From positions 1 through 62,795 of the IMG/VR virus record IMGVR_UViG_3300025151_000035: 62,795 bases of DNA. One strand, given 5' to 3'. Shown piece after piece: positions 30,294 to 39,573 of this stretch; the first letter of the stretch is position 1; each line of letters starts with the position of its first letter. Position numbers and translations under genes: made by a program. The DNA comes from a virus. Below the pieces are notes generated by a model. It did not search any database. It was not told where the DNA came from and saw only the letters and a list, made by a program, of their open reading frames with translations.

Positions 30294-31032
30294 TTGGATC
30301 TATTACTTTAAGTTTACCTACTACGTATGCCAGTACATCTCCATTGCTACTTAACTGAGATACACTCATTTTTAATGTTTCCCTCTCATTGAATGTTATA
30401 GGGTAGTCAAATTTTTGTATTCTTTCAAACTGAGTTTCTCTATACATAGAAGTGTATACTGTTTGAATTACTTCTTGAGCATCTACTATAGTACTTTTAG
30501 TAAGTTTCCAGGCTAGAGATGTAGTGTTAATAGTTTTAGGGACTACAGATATTGACTCTATTTCTAGCACATGGTTTCTAGGTACAGTAAAACATATTGT
30601 TTCTGATCTAGAAATAGCCTGATCTATAACACAGTAGGGAGTTGCAGGTACACCTGATGTTACAGTTCCTACTCCAGCATATATTACACCTTTATTTACT
30701 CCATCTGCACCAGCATCAATTACTTCAATACCATTAATAGCTCTAAAAGATTGTATAGTTTCTACAGCTGTTTGACCATTAGGTATAACAGTTTCTGATA
30801 CCCTGTCATAGTTAGAATCAAGACCGTACACAGTAATTAAGTGAGCCCCAGCGTTAGTAGGCAGATCTGTAGTTACACTGCTTGAGATGGTTACCCGTCT
30901 TAAAATTTCAGGTATAGGAATTGTTGCCGTAGCTGCTGCTATAGGCCATACGTCTCTTGTAGCAGTTACACCTGAAACATACCCGCTTAAATGCACCGCA
31001 CTTTCAGTGCTATTTATCGGGGTAATTATCAT
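30283..31032 (-). CDS. Beta-rich virion protein, possibly decoration or fibre base (249 aa)
   Basis: The sequence is almost wholly predicted beta strand. It includes HLITVYGLDSNYDRVSET, followed by IPNGQTAVETIQSFRAINGIEVIDAG and GVNKGVIYAG. This 'GLD..y...SE.v..NGqt.v.T...fr.in...v..aG..g.NkG.I' pattern recurs in small structural proteins of aquatic phages. It lies in the fibre/adhesin block, 4 nt overlapping the 119-residue gene upstream. The exact location in the virion is unknown. No signal peptide or catalytic motif is visible. Confidence 0.55.
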   Translation of the reverse strand: MIITPINSTESAVHLSGYVSGVTATRDVWPIAAATATIPIPEILRRVTISSSVTTDLPTNAGAHLITVYGLDSNYDRVSETVIPNGQTAVETIQSFRAINGIEVIDAGADGVNKGVIYAGVGTVTSGVPATPYCVIDQAISRSETICFTVPRNHVLEIESISVVPKTINTTSLAWKLTKSTIVDAQEVIQTVYTSMYRETQFERIQKFDYPITFNERETLKMSVSQLSSNGDVLAYVVGKLKVIDPNDT

Positions 31033-31388
31033 CCTACTGCCCAGTGACCGTATTCACATATACAAGCTCCTGTATCAGCTATAAGCTCTAGCCCTGAAGA
31101 TGCTGCTAAAGGAAATAATGCAAACTCTCCAGCTCTAAGTATAGCTAAAGTATCATCTGCAGTATTCTTAACTCTAACATAGTTTGTAGCATCTGTATTA
31201 CGTATGTATACATAAGATTGTACATTAGTATTTGCCAGTATTACAGTATCTCCTACTGTAGCTACAGAAACCTTTGCCATATTAAGCAAAGGTTCTGTTA
31301 CCGTTACTAACTTTTCTACAGCGTAATCTACTTTATCTGGCCCTACAGTAGAGCTTGATACATTGAGTCTGAATTTTACTGTTGCCAT
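31029..31388 (-). CDS. Small beta-rich virion protein (119 aa)
   Basis: A compact beta protein with the phrase NTNVQSYVYIRNTDATNYVRV and a C-terminal ADTGACICEYGHWAVG. The Y(V)YIRNTD...YV.V pattern and the final aromatic tail are typical of small tail/fibre-associated beta sandwiches. It sits in a run of small genes between the 459-residue fibre and the ring genes. The ATG at 31388 lies 3 nt from the previous stop. The role is unknown; it may be a fibre-attachment or decoration subunit. Confidence 0.55.
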   Translation of the reverse strand: MATVKFRLNVSSSTVGPDKVDYAVEKLVTVTEPLLNMAKVSVATVGDTVILANTNVQSYVYIRNTDATNYVRVKNTADDTLAILRAGEFALFPLAASSGLELIADTGACICEYGHWAVG

Positions 31389-31391
31389 TTT

Positions 31392-31799
31392 TTACACTAT
31401 TAATAGTTTTAAACCTCTTATCTGTTGTGCGTTTATTTTATTAGGTAGCATATTACTTGGAATTTTGATAAGTTCTATTTCAACTTGATCTTGCAGCATT
31501 GCTTCTACTGTAGCAATTTGCTTTTTCCTTTCATCTACTAACTCAGCATTTTGCTCTTCAAGTTCTGCGATCTTTTCTTGATCACCTTGCACCTCTTGAA
31601 TAATTTTTGCAAATGCTTCAAATTCCTTAGACGGTTTCATAACCTCATCTAAAGGCTTAAGTCGCTCTTCAATATTTGACATATTGATAGCAACCTTACT
31701 TGCAAATTTCAAACCTTCCAATTCTTGAACACCGTAGAGTGCTTGCAGTAAGTCTACTGCTTGTTGAATTGTTACTACTTCTGTTTCTGACTTTCCCAT
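31392..31799 (-). CDS. Coiled-coil protein of the fibre block (135 aa)
   Basis: The protein is helical throughout. Residues about 60-110 form a strong coiled coil (DQEKIAELEEQNAELVDERKKQIATVEAML), and the C-terminus is short and hydrophobic (QQIRGLKLLIV). It is placed just after the tail-fibre gene, where many phages encode fibre chaperones or connectors, so an assembly role is plausible. No database family is recognised by eye. A 36-nt AT-rich gap separates it from the fibre gene. Confidence 0.5.
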   Translation of the reverse strand: MGKSETEVVTIQQAVDLLQALYGVQELEGLKFASKVAINMSNIEERLKPLDEVMKPSKEFEAFAKIIQEVQGDQEKIAELEEQNAELVDERKKQIATVEAMLQDQVEIELIKIPSNMLPNKINAQQIRGLKLLIV

Positions 31800-31835
31800 T
31801 TTAATTTATAATTGATAATTGATTAAACTTCCCTT

Positions 31836-33215
31836 TTAAGCAATTGCATAACCATGGCCCCCCATAACATGCCATCCTGCATTTGTAAATAATAAAGATA
31901 CGCTATCTCCAACTGCATCAAATGTGATAGTGGTTCCTTGTGCAAAATTTGATGGGGTAAGTGTTCCATTACCTCCATCTGTCTTCATTACAATATATTT
32001 TGTTTGACCCTCTACACCGTCAGCAAGAGTCAGTGCATCTGCTCCTGTTGTAACAATCCATGTAATTGCACTGGTCACATCTACTGCTCCTGGACCTGTA
32101 AGAGTCTGTGGAGTCTCACTGAACTGTAAGTAACCATTAGGTATCTGTACATTCTGAGCATTTGTAACTGTAACTCCAGGTAGTGGAGATCCTGCGCCTG
32201 ATCCAGAATAAGTAGTAAGGCTTAGAGACCCTCCTGCACCTGAAGATCCTCCAGGACCTCCAAATACGGTCATACTTCCACCATTACCATTTCCTGCACC
32301 CGTACCTCCTGTAATAGACATGGTTCCTCCATTGTTATTAGAGGCCCCTGTAGATCCTTGAATAGTAAGTCCTGCTCCGGATCCGCTTGCTGCAGTTTTT
32401 ACACCTATTGTATAAGCTTTATAAACAGCATCGTTACCTATCTCTATAGCATTAGAAGATGCTCCTTGTAGAGATAGTTGTGCAGTACTTGCATCAGTAG
32501 CGTGAGTTCCATCTTGAATTATAACCCTACCGTTAGCATCAACTGTAACACCTTCATCTGTACCATCTCCAGATAACCATGATTGTCCAGCTGCAGCATC
32601 AAGATTGATATTATAGGTATTCATATCAATATCACCTGCTGCACTTGAGAAGGTTGAAGCCAGTGTGATGGTTCCTGCTCCGTTGGTAACAGTCATGTTT
32701 GTACCTGCAGTAAGGGTTGCTACACTTGGGTATCCGTTTGTAGCATTACCTATAAGGAGCTGTCCATTAGTAGCTAAAGGACTTGTAGCAGCAATTGTAT
32801 TAGTTGCAGATGCATATAGCATTGCTCCTTTTGCAATAGAGGTCAGTCCTGTACCACCGTTTGTAACTCCTAATGCACCTGTAACATTAGATGCCAGATT
32901 AACTGTACTCAAAAATGCTGATGTAGAGTTATTACATTGACTTAGGTCTATGCCTGCTTCAAGAACTGTAAGTACAATATTGTCAGATGCAGTAGCTACT
33001 GTAAGTAGTCCTGTGTCTCCTGACTTTATACCTTTAAAGTTAAGCTGGTTTTTACTTGTAATATCCTTATACAGACTTTCAGCACCTGCACCTGCAGTTG
33101 CTAAGGCAGGAAATAAGGATTGAAGTTGAAACTTCTTTTTACCTGTAACCGGGATATAGTCTCCCGAAGCTACACTTGTTTTGGCTAATGTGGTCCAATT
33201 TTTTACTTCTGACAT
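31836..33215 (-). CDS. Tail fibre / spike-like protein (459 aa)
   Basis: Low-complexity Ser/Thr/Gly/Ala sequence with the typical phage-fibre phrase VTNGGTGLTSIAKGAMLYAS and ANGQLLIGNATNGYP. A Gly-rich repeat block in the middle (GGTMSITGGTGAGNGNGGSM) probably forms a collagen-like or beta-helical shaft. The C-terminal 90 residues (ITWIVTTGADALTLADG to HVMGGHGYAIA) look like a globular trimer tip. Such fibres bind the cell surface and often vary between strains. It follows the 1042-residue adhesin by 17 nt. Function is inferred from composition and context. Confidence 0.7.
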   Translation of the reverse strand: MSEVKNWTTLAKTSVASGDYIPVTGKKKFQLQSLFPALATAGAGAESLYKDITSKNQLNFKGIKSGDTGLLTVATASDNIVLTVLEAGIDLSQCNNSTSAFLSTVNLASNVTGALGVTNGGTGLTSIAKGAMLYASATNTIAATSPLATNGQLLIGNATNGYPSVATLTAGTNMTVTNGAGTITLASTFSSAAGDIDMNTYNINLDAAAGQSWLSGDGTDEGVTVDANGRVIIQDGTHATDASTAQLSLQGASSNAIEIGNDAVYKAYTIGVKTAASGSGAGLTIQGSTGASNNNGGTMSITGGTGAGNGNGGSMTVFGGPGGSSGAGGSLSLTTYSGSGAGSPLPGVTVTNAQNVQIPNGYLQFSETPQTLTGPGAVDVTSAITWIVTTGADALTLADGVEGQTKYIVMKTDGGNGTLTPSNFAQGTTITFDAVGDSVSLLFTNAGWHVMGGHGYAIA

Positions 33216-33232
33216 TGTTCAGTTCTTTAATG

Positions 33233-36200
33233 TTAGAGATCTAATTCTTCTCCTTCTATATTTAGAGATGTGCCATCTTCTGTTGCAGGTGTTCTAGCGT
33301 CAGAAGTAGGTCTAGGGTTATTGTCAATAGGTGTAAATCCAGGTATGTTACAGTCTTTACATTCTTGTCTAATGTACGCAAGATATTTATCGAGCCTGTT
33401 AGTTATATCTGCAAACTCAAAAGGTTCTTTGCAGTACTCCCAGTACTGTAATCCTGCTTGCGTTTCAGGATCTGATCCTACGACGTAAGATCCTATGTTA
33501 GGGTTGAGTGTCATTGTGTAAATATCATCACTTGTAGGATGCTTCACTATATCTCCCCATACGTAAGTTGCAGTTGCAGACCATGTAAGAGAGTCTCCTG
33601 ATGGTCCACCTTCGCTCCATTTGTCTCCACATGTAGTACCTTGAGGTGTTTCGCTATAAGTAGGAGATAGAGAGTCTGCACAGTTATACACACATTCAAG
33701 ACCTTTTCTTGAGATGATATATCTCATAAGCTTTAGAACAATTGCATCCTTTGTTTTACAAGGAGTTGTTCTACCTGCTTTGATCATGTTATAAAGTGTG
33801 TTAAGTTTTCCGTTAAGACACTTATCCAGTTCTTTTCTTATCTGCTCTGTTTGACCAGGGACACAAGGAGACTGCCCAAATGTGTATTCACACTGAGAAG
33901 CTCTTGTTAAAGGATCAGATGCATTAGCTGCAGGATTATAGTTATCTGCATAAATGTCCATACATCCGTATACTATAGTTGTATTTACACCTAGCGTATA
34001 ATCATCTGTACATCCGTTACCGTCAGTTACAGTTACTGTATATACTCCGTCTGCAAGATCTGGTCCTACAGTAGTATCTTCTGTAGTTATAGATGCTCCT
34101 GTCTCATTGTTTACCCAAGTTACACTATAAGATGTAGTGATGTTTGTAAATGAGATAGTTATAGCTCCTGTATCTTCTACAGTTATAGAGTTTATTATCT
34201 GCTCGCTACAAGCATTAAAACATGATCCATCATCGATAGTTGCATTGGGATCATAGTTAGTAGCCTGTGGATCTGTACAACCTATTACTCCATATATACA
34301 GGATCCGTCATTGATCTCTGCGTTTGGATTAAAGTTAGCTGCTTCAGGATCAGTACATCCTAATACAGGGTATGAACAAGAGCCATCATTTACTGTAGCA
34401 CTTGGATTATAGTTTTCTGCAGCAGGATCAGTACATCCAGGTACTTCAGGTTCTGGATCAGGAGGACAGTTGAATAATGCTTCTCCAAGCTCAAATGTTT
34501 CTGTATATATTTTACAGTTTGGATTAGCAGAGTTAAGATTTAATGATACATATACTGTATCACCTTGTTCAACAATTACAGGATCTGAAAGATCGTATTG
34601 AGTATTATTAACTGTAAAGTATCCTCCCACAAGAGACGTTCCTTCTGGGAAATTGTAGTTAATATGCATAGCTCCTGTACAAGGATCTATATCAAGATCT
34701 ACAAAAGCTTCGCAGTCAGACTCTCCTTCTTGATACCCTATGTAATAGTAATAAGTAGCAATGCATGTAGCGCTTCCTGTTCCGGGTACTACTTTAACTG
34801 CATACCACCCTGAAGCAAGAGTACTAAAAGTTGTAGCTGGACTCGTAGCTCCTGTTTCTGTAGCTATAGCTGCACTAAGAGCTCCTCCATTTCCAGTAGT
34901 AGTGTGAAGTGTAATATCAAAATCACTAGCTATAAACGGATCTACTGAAGGATCTATCTGTCCTGAAAATTGTATAGAGCCATCTGTAGCTACATTCGTG
35001 CTTGCATTTGTAATAGTTGTACCAGAATCCGATACAAAGTTTCCTACAACAACTCCTCCAACTATAAGCTGTCCTGTAGACTTACATAATATACATGATC
35101 CGTCATCTACGGTAGCATTAGAATTATAGTTAAAAGAGTTAGAGTCTGTACATCCTTCAAGGTTATTTAAGCTGCCTTCTGAGATAGGCATGTATACCTT
35201 AAAGCTTCTTGTACATCCTCCTGAAGCACCAGCATCATTTACACTGATCGTGTACAATCCTCCAGCTGTAGCTTGTGTACCGGATACACCTGTAAAAGTG
35301 TGGCTTGTAGAAGATGTAGCTCCAGGATTAGGAGTTCCACCATAAGTTACTCCGGACGGTACTGTAAGAAGGTATGTATAGTTAGCTGTACCTCCTGATA
35401 CAGTGATAGTAAATGTACCATCATTAGCAGCTGTACTAGTAGCAGGAGTTATAGTCAATCCTGCAGTCATGCCTAGACAGTCTACTGCACATCCACATCC
35501 ATCATTAAATATTGCGTTAGTACTTCCATTAAGTACATCTGCAGGTATAGCTACTCCACTACAGTTTTGACCTGTGGTAGTAAAGTAAGAAGGGGAGGCA
35601 GGATCTTTACAGACATCGTACGACCTACTTGTTTTACATGATCTAAGATCAAGTGACCAATCAAATGCTATTATGGCCCCGTAGTTTGTAGTTACATCGT
35701 ATAGAGCATGCATAAAGAGCCCTGCTCCTCCCGCCATTGGATCTATACCTAATGCATAAAGATCTTGAATTGTAGTATTTACAGCTGTTACAAATCTTAC
35801 ATGCTGTAATCCTTGTATAGTAGATACTGGTAACCCTCCTGAATAACCGTTAGCTAACCAAGTATTGCTAATAACACTCCCATTAAAATTAAATAGACTT
35901 GTTTCAGGCTGCTCCCATAGATTCTGGTAACCAAATACATTTCCAGGATCTGATATTGCAAGAGCTGCATAAGTGTTGACCTGATTTTGTAACCCACGTC
36001 CAAATGCAGATTGAATGTAGTTCATATCTACAGAGCAATCTCCTGCAAGACCTACATGTCCGGTTGTAAATTGTGCTACGGCTCTATTTGTGCCAAGAAC
36101 ATCTACGTTTATATCTGCAGTGTACCCTGACTGAAAAGTTACCTGATAGGTTTTAAAGCCTCCTATAGGAGAGTTATAGTTGAGGTATTTTATAGTTACC

Positions 36201-36361
36201 TTATTGAGAGAGTATTCTACACTGCTAGGTGCAACTCCTCCTACGGTAACATCTTCTACATTTCCTAAAGGATCGTGTCCAAAATCAGAAGAGTAATTAA
36301 AGATTACGTATAGAGTATCTTGATATACCCCTGAAAGACCACTTATGTGCTTTTTAACCAT
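33233..36361 (-). CDS. Large adhesin-like tail protein with GCTD...DDGSC repeats (1042 aa)
   Basis: The N-terminal 250 residues look like a virion-attachment part, and the central region is beta-rich and Cys-containing. Four good copies of GCTDPxAxNYNPxATxDDGSC occur, one near 35090-35155 and three in tandem at 34215-34440. A degenerate fifth (GCMDIYADNYNP) lies at about 33900-33970. Such repeats are abundant in secreted surface proteins of Flavobacteriia, so the phage probably shares or borrowed a host adhesion module. The C-terminal 200 residues have regularly spaced cysteines. The start is the ATG at 36361, coupled TAATG with the previous gene; a TTG 6 nt upstream is less likely. Role: receptor binding or virion decoration (inferred). 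Confidence 0.7.
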   Translation of the reverse strand: MVKKHISGLSGVYQDTLYVIFNYSSDFGHDPLGNVEDVTVGGVAPSSVEYSLNKVTIKYLNYNSPIGGFKTYQVTFQSGYTADINVDVLGTNRAVAQFTTGHVGLAGDCSVDMNYIQSAFGRGLQNQVNTYAALAISDPGNVFGYQNLWEQPETSLFNFNGSVISNTWLANGYSGGLPVSTIQGLQHVRFVTAVNTTIQDLYALGIDPMAGGAGLFMHALYDVTTNYGAIIAFDWSLDLRSCKTSRSYDVCKDPASPSYFTTTGQNCSGVAIPADVLNGSTNAIFNDGCGCAVDCLGMTAGLTITPATSTAANDGTFTITVSGGTANYTYLLTVPSGVTYGGTPNPGATSSTSHTFTGVSGTQATAGGLYTISVNDAGASGGCTRSFKVYMPISEGSLNNLEGCTDSNSFNYNSNATVDDGSCILCKSTGQLIVGGVVVGNFVSDSGTTITNASTNVATDGSIQFSGQIDPSVDPFIASDFDITLHTTTGNGGALSAAIATETGATSPATTFSTLASGWYAVKVVPGTGSATCIATYYYYIGYQEGESDCEAFVDLDIDPCTGAMHINYNFPEGTSLVGGYFTVNNTQYDLSDPVIVEQGDTVYVSLNLNSANPNCKIYTETFELGEALFNCPPDPEPEVPGCTDPAAENYNPSATVNDGSCSYPVLGCTDPEAANFNPNAEINDGSCIYGVIGCTDPQATNYDPNATIDDGSCFNACSEQIINSITVEDTGAITISFTNITTSYSVTWVNNETGASITTEDTTVGPDLADGVYTVTVTDGNGCTDDYTLGVNTTIVYGCMDIYADNYNPAANASDPLTRASQCEYTFGQSPCVPGQTEQIRKELDKCLNGKLNTLYNMIKAGRTTPCKTKDAIVLKLMRYIISRKGLECVYNCADSLSPTYSETPQGTTCGDKWSEGGPSGDSLTWSATATYVWGDIVKHPTSDDIYTMTLNPNIGSYVVGSDPETQAGLQYWEYCKEPFEFADITNRLDKYLAYIRQECKDCNIPGFTPIDNNPRPTSDARTPATEDGTSLNIEGEELDL

Positions 36362-36867
36362 TAGCAATTACATCCACAGCTATCAGAACATAGTTCTAAA
36401 GCCTTGTTATACTTACCTCTACTGTTAGTTATAATAGCTGTGTTTGCAGCTTCATCTCCTCCGATCTGTGCTAGTTCAGTTTCTATTGCTGCGATCAATA
36501 GATGAACTCTCTCTGCAACTATAAGTGTGTCGTTACACTTTGTACAGCTGCAGTCGCATCCTAGTAAGGAGTCTACTTTCTTTGCAATGCAACAGTCCAG
36601 ATCACACTTACCTAAAGCTCCTGCATAAGCTATAGTTCCACTTCCAGAATCTATAGCTGTAATTTCAAATACACCAGCTTGTGATCCTACAGTAGTACTT
36701 AGATAAATTGCTGTTGTATAGTTTCCTGACAGATTTGCATCTGCAGATATAAGATAGGAGTTGGATCCGTCTGATACTGTAATAGATACTTCTGCTTGAG
36801 AAGTAGCTCCTGTTACAGATATACTCATAAATCTACAATCTCCTGTAATACTGGCTGTAAGGTTCAT
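36361..36867 (-). CDS. Beta-domain protein with cysteine-rich C-terminus (168 aa)
   Basis: Residues 1-85 are beta-rich. From about residue 85 the protein is Cys-rich and helical: GKCDLDCCIAKK, LLGCDCSCTKCND and a final ELCSDSCGCNC. The C-terminal cysteine pattern resembles that of the next gene's C-terminus (DKCLNGKLNTLYNMI...), so the two may form one disulfide- or metal-stabilised appendage. It is the first gene after the terminator at 36881-36923 and is coupled to the 1042-residue gene by TAATG. The exact role is unknown. Confidence 0.55.
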   Translation of the reverse strand: MNLTASITGDCRFMSISVTGATSQAEVSITVSDGSNSYLISADANLSGNYTTAIYLSTTVGSQAGVFEITAIDSGSGTIAYAGALGKCDLDCCIAKKVDSLLGCDCSCTKCNDTLIVAERVHLLIAAIETELAQIGGDEAANTAIITNSRGKYNKALELCSDSCGCNC

Positions 36868-36880
36868 TGCGAATATTTTA

Positions 36881-36923
36881 AAAAATAAAAACCGAGAAGG
36901 AGGTTAATTCCTCCCTCCCGGTT
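36881..36923 (-). terminator. Strong intrinsic terminator after the head/ring gene block
   Basis: On the minus strand, AACCG-GGAG-GGAGG pairs with CCTCC-TTCTC-GGTT around the loop AATTAA (arms 36910-36923 and 36890-36903), followed by TTTTATTTTT. It separates the 161-residue gene from the fibre block. The plus strand has a weaker T-tract, so some bidirectional action is possible. Confidence 0.85.
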
Positions 36924-36945
36924 TTAAATTAAATCAAGTTCTGGA

Positions 36946-37431
36946 TTATGATAAATCCCCAGTAAGAACGTACTCTACGTATACTGTCATTTTACCAGCT
37001 GTAACTGTGTTAGTTGCAGTAGTAATCATGATTTCCTCGTTAGCCGTACAGTGGATAGCAGTTGCTGCGATAGCAGCGGCTCCTGCAATTGCAGTTCTTG
37101 CATTTCCGTCTAGTGCTGGAACTCCAACTAAAGTTCCTCGAACTCCTGCATCCCAAACATTTCCTGCAGCACTAATTGCAATTGCAGCTACCATATTGTC
37201 ATCGTTGGAAGTAGTTCCAAGCTTAATAGTAGCAGCATCACTACCTCCACCTGCAAAGGTAGTGTGTACATGATACCATGCTCTAGTAATTACAGCTCCG
37301 TCAGGAATAAATACTCCTGATTTTACAATATCTGCAGCAGCTAGTGTGCCTGTTTCTGCAATATCAAAGGTTGCTTCTGCACAGTGTAGAATACCTGGCT
37401 TATTTTTCTGTGATAATTGATGTGTTGCCAT
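36946..37431 (-). CDS. Probable head decoration/auxiliary capsid protein (161 aa)
   Basis: An Ala/Thr/Gly-rich beta protein: PGILHCAEATFDIAETGTLA, then GVFIPDGAVITRAWYHVHTTF and repeated IAISAAGNVWDAG. It ends MTVYVEYVLTGDLS. Small beta proteins with 'I.A.YhV.T.F' strands are common capsid-decoration or tail-associated subunits in phages. It is the last gene of the transcription unit containing the connector genes and precedes a strong terminator, consistent with a high-copy structural protein. Assignment by character and location only. Confidence 0.55.
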   Translation of the reverse strand: MATHQLSQKNKPGILHCAEATFDIAETGTLAAADIVKSGVFIPDGAVITRAWYHVHTTFAGGGSDAATIKLGTTSNDDNMVAAIAISAAGNVWDAGVRGTLVGVPALDGNARTAIAGAAAIAATAIHCTANEEIMITTATNTVTAGKMTVYVEYVLTGDLS

Positions 37432-37460
37432 CTTTTCTAAATTTTATAAGTTAACAATTA

Positions 37461-38381
37461 TTATAGATTGACTGCACCAAAAGCTCCAGGACAAGATGCC
37501 AACCATGGGTTGATCTTGTTTTCAAAAACTGCACCATCAGCATCTCCTGCTGGAGAAGCGACAATGATTTCCCTGTAGTTATCTACACCTCTGATGTTAC
37601 CTTCTGAAGCGTTACCAAAACGAAGCTTGTAAAGATCGTAAGTAGTAGCAGCTACAGCGTAAGCAGTAGGAGTGTTAGGAAGCTCTACTCTGTTGTAGAA
37701 TCCTCGACCCATACCTTGTAGGCTTTTTTCTAGCTCTACGATAAGGTTACCGTCACCACCGTTTCCTAGATCAGGAGTTCCAGTAGTAGCGTTTACAGCT
37801 ACAGTGCCTGTAGTACCGTAAGTTCCGTCTAGATTTTGCAATACAGTTTCAAAAGACGAAAGCAATGTGTAAGGATCGCTATCAAACGTCTTACCTACAA
37901 TTGTTAACACGCCTGCACCACTATCTGCAACACTTTCTATAAAATCAGGAAGGTTACCATTCATTAAATCAAAGATACCAGTAGCAACTTGTGCGTTAGT
38001 AGCAGTAGCTCCTGCAGAAAAAGTATAGCTTTTACGCTCAAATTGAGCTTGACCTGGAGTTCTAGAAACTAGTTTTAAAGTAGCATCAAATGCTGCACTA
38101 GCTCCAGTAGCAAAAGTAACTGTAGTAGTTTGAGGCTGTTGCGCAGCGTAAGATTGTCCTGCCCAGTTAGTAACTGAGGTACCATCGATCCAAGGACTTA
38201 CAATGTTGTGTGAAGCAGTTCCTTGAACAATTCGGATTGCAGCATAGTCTGAAATAGTTTCTCCTGGTGCAAGAGAAGTAGGTCCAGCAGAAGATAGACC
38301 TTGAACGTCGATAGCGCCTGCTGCAAGAAGTCCACCGGAGTAGCTTGCTGTAGCACCATCTGAAATTAATAGCTGTCTCAT
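37461..38381 (-). CDS. Structural protein of the head-tail region (306 aa)
   Basis: A beta-rich protein of low complexity with Ala/Gly/Thr: QLLISDGATASYSGGLLAAGAIDVQG, VTFATGASAAFDATLKLVSR and FSAGATATNAQVATGIFDLM. The C-terminal part has ELEKSLQGMGRGFYNRVELP and NYREIIVASPAGDADG. The order (capsid, 298-residue gene, 384-residue gene, then this) points to a virion component such as a capsid auxiliary or tail-tube-like subunit. No recognised catalytic residues. The ATG at 38381 follows an AT-rich leader. Confidence 0.5.
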   Translation of the reverse strand: MRQLLISDGATASYSGGLLAAGAIDVQGLSSAGPTSLAPGETISDYAAIRIVQGTASHNIVSPWIDGTSVTNWAGQSYAAQQPQTTTVTFATGASAAFDATLKLVSRTPGQAQFERKSYTFSAGATATNAQVATGIFDLMNGNLPDFIESVADSGAGVLTIVGKTFDSDPYTLLSSFETVLQNLDGTYGTTGTVAVNATTGTPDLGNGGDGNLIVELEKSLQGMGRGFYNRVELPNTPTAYAVAATTYDLYKLRFGNASEGNIRGVDNYREIIVASPAGDADGAVFENKINPWLASCPGAFGAVNL

Positions 38382-38411
38382 AGCTTATTATTTTAAAATT
38401 GATAAATAGAA

Positions 38412-39566
38412 TTATTCTCTGTTAATAGATTCTGCTACCTGAGTCTTATACCTTGGATCAGCAGACTCTTCTAGAATTGAAGAAGCAGCCATAGCTATTA
38501 TTTCCTCATGTGTGTGATCTGGTAGTTCACAATCTGTTGTCAAAGATAAGTTAATAGGTTGTGGATTTCTTAGATACGTAATTTTTGCACTAGATGTTAT
38601 AAATATAGCATTACTGTAGATATCTATAAAGTTACCTCTTATTGTAGTTAGTGGAGAGGTATGAGTAGTACTATTGAAAGGATCGTCTAAAAGACGGAAT
38701 ATATCGTCTTGTTGTGAAAACTTATTTAAGACCATATCCTCTGTATAAGTACTATCTCTAGGCTCTCTTACAAGGTTATTACTTTGATCTTCAAACTGAG
38801 GTGGTACAGAGTTTATCTGATCATTATTATCTATAGATACAAGAGGTGTAGGTGTACCTAAAGAAGCATCATGAATAAACCATGGGTACGTGTCCGGATC
38901 GACAATTACAATAAAATTGCTCGGTGCGTTTAATGGACCATAAGACTCCCAATATATTTCAAAACCAGGTTGAGGATTAGCTATAAGATCTGCTCTAACC
39001 TCATTTATAAACTGTGGATATGCACCGGATGTATAACCAAGAGCTAAAAGATCACTGCTAGGATTCCATACTGTAGGAAAGTTTGTAGTAGGATTTGTAC
39101 CGAACTCGGTATGCTGCATTCTAATGCTATCTACAAACTCATTACCGTTCACTAATAGCTGATCAAAAGTGAATGTAAAATAGTATATATCCGGCCTAGC
39201 TATAAGATTGTAAGCTATAGGCTGACAATCATTTATAAAGACTTTAGATCTTTGGTTTACCAGGTACATATAGTTTGCTGGTAATTGAAATTGATCGACA
39301 AAGACACGCCCAGGTCTGAGTACTTCTTTAAACGTTACGCCTGATTCGTACTCTGTAAGTAGTGTACGAAGTTCATCTATACGTTTCTGTGATTCTTCAA
39401 AACCTTCCTGATATACATTATTCTTCCCGTACCTCTGGTTTATAAATCTCTGCATAGCACGATTCAGCTCCAGATCAATTTCTTGATCTAGAAGCTGGTC
39501 GGCTCTTTGCGAGTTTATCCTGTCTACCGTTTGGCGCAGGGAAATATGCATATCAGTTACGTTCAC
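38412..39566 (-). CDS. Probable head-tail connector/ring protein (384 aa)
   Basis: It begins MNVTDMHISLRQTVDRINSQ, then a helix DQEIDLELNRAMQRFINQRYG, coiled-coil KRIDELRTLLTEYESG, and beta-rich RPGRVFVDQFQLPANYMYLVNQRSKVFI. This helix-then-beta layout, with polar loops rich in Asn/Asp/Pro, matches crassvirus ring proteins found two genes after the capsid gene. It starts 7 nt after the previous stop. Its proposed role is the portal-to-tail ring stack. The name rests on synteny. Confidence 0.6.
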   Translation of the reverse strand: MNVTDMHISLRQTVDRINSQRADQLLDQEIDLELNRAMQRFINQRYGKNNVYQEGFEESQKRIDELRTLLTEYESGVTFKEVLRPGRVFVDQFQLPANYMYLVNQRSKVFINDCQPIAYNLIARPDIYYFTFTFDQLLVNGNEFVDSIRMQHTEFGTNPTTNFPTVWNPSSDLLALGYTSGAYPQFINEVRADLIANPQPGFEIYWESYGPLNAPSNFIVIVDPDTYPWFIHDASLGTPTPLVSIDNNDQINSVPPQFEDQSNNLVREPRDSTYTEDMVLNKFSQQDDIFRLLDDPFNSTTHTSPLTTIRGNFIDIYSNAIFITSSAKITYLRNPQPINLSLTTDCELPDHTHEEIIAMAASSILEESADPRYKTQVAESINRE

Positions 39567-39573
39567 TGTCTAT

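Noticed and set aside
34215-34440. DNA repeat or diversity-generating element in the tail adhesin
   Set aside because: The similarity is at protein level (Cys-rich repeats) and no reverse transcriptase or template repeat is present in the window.
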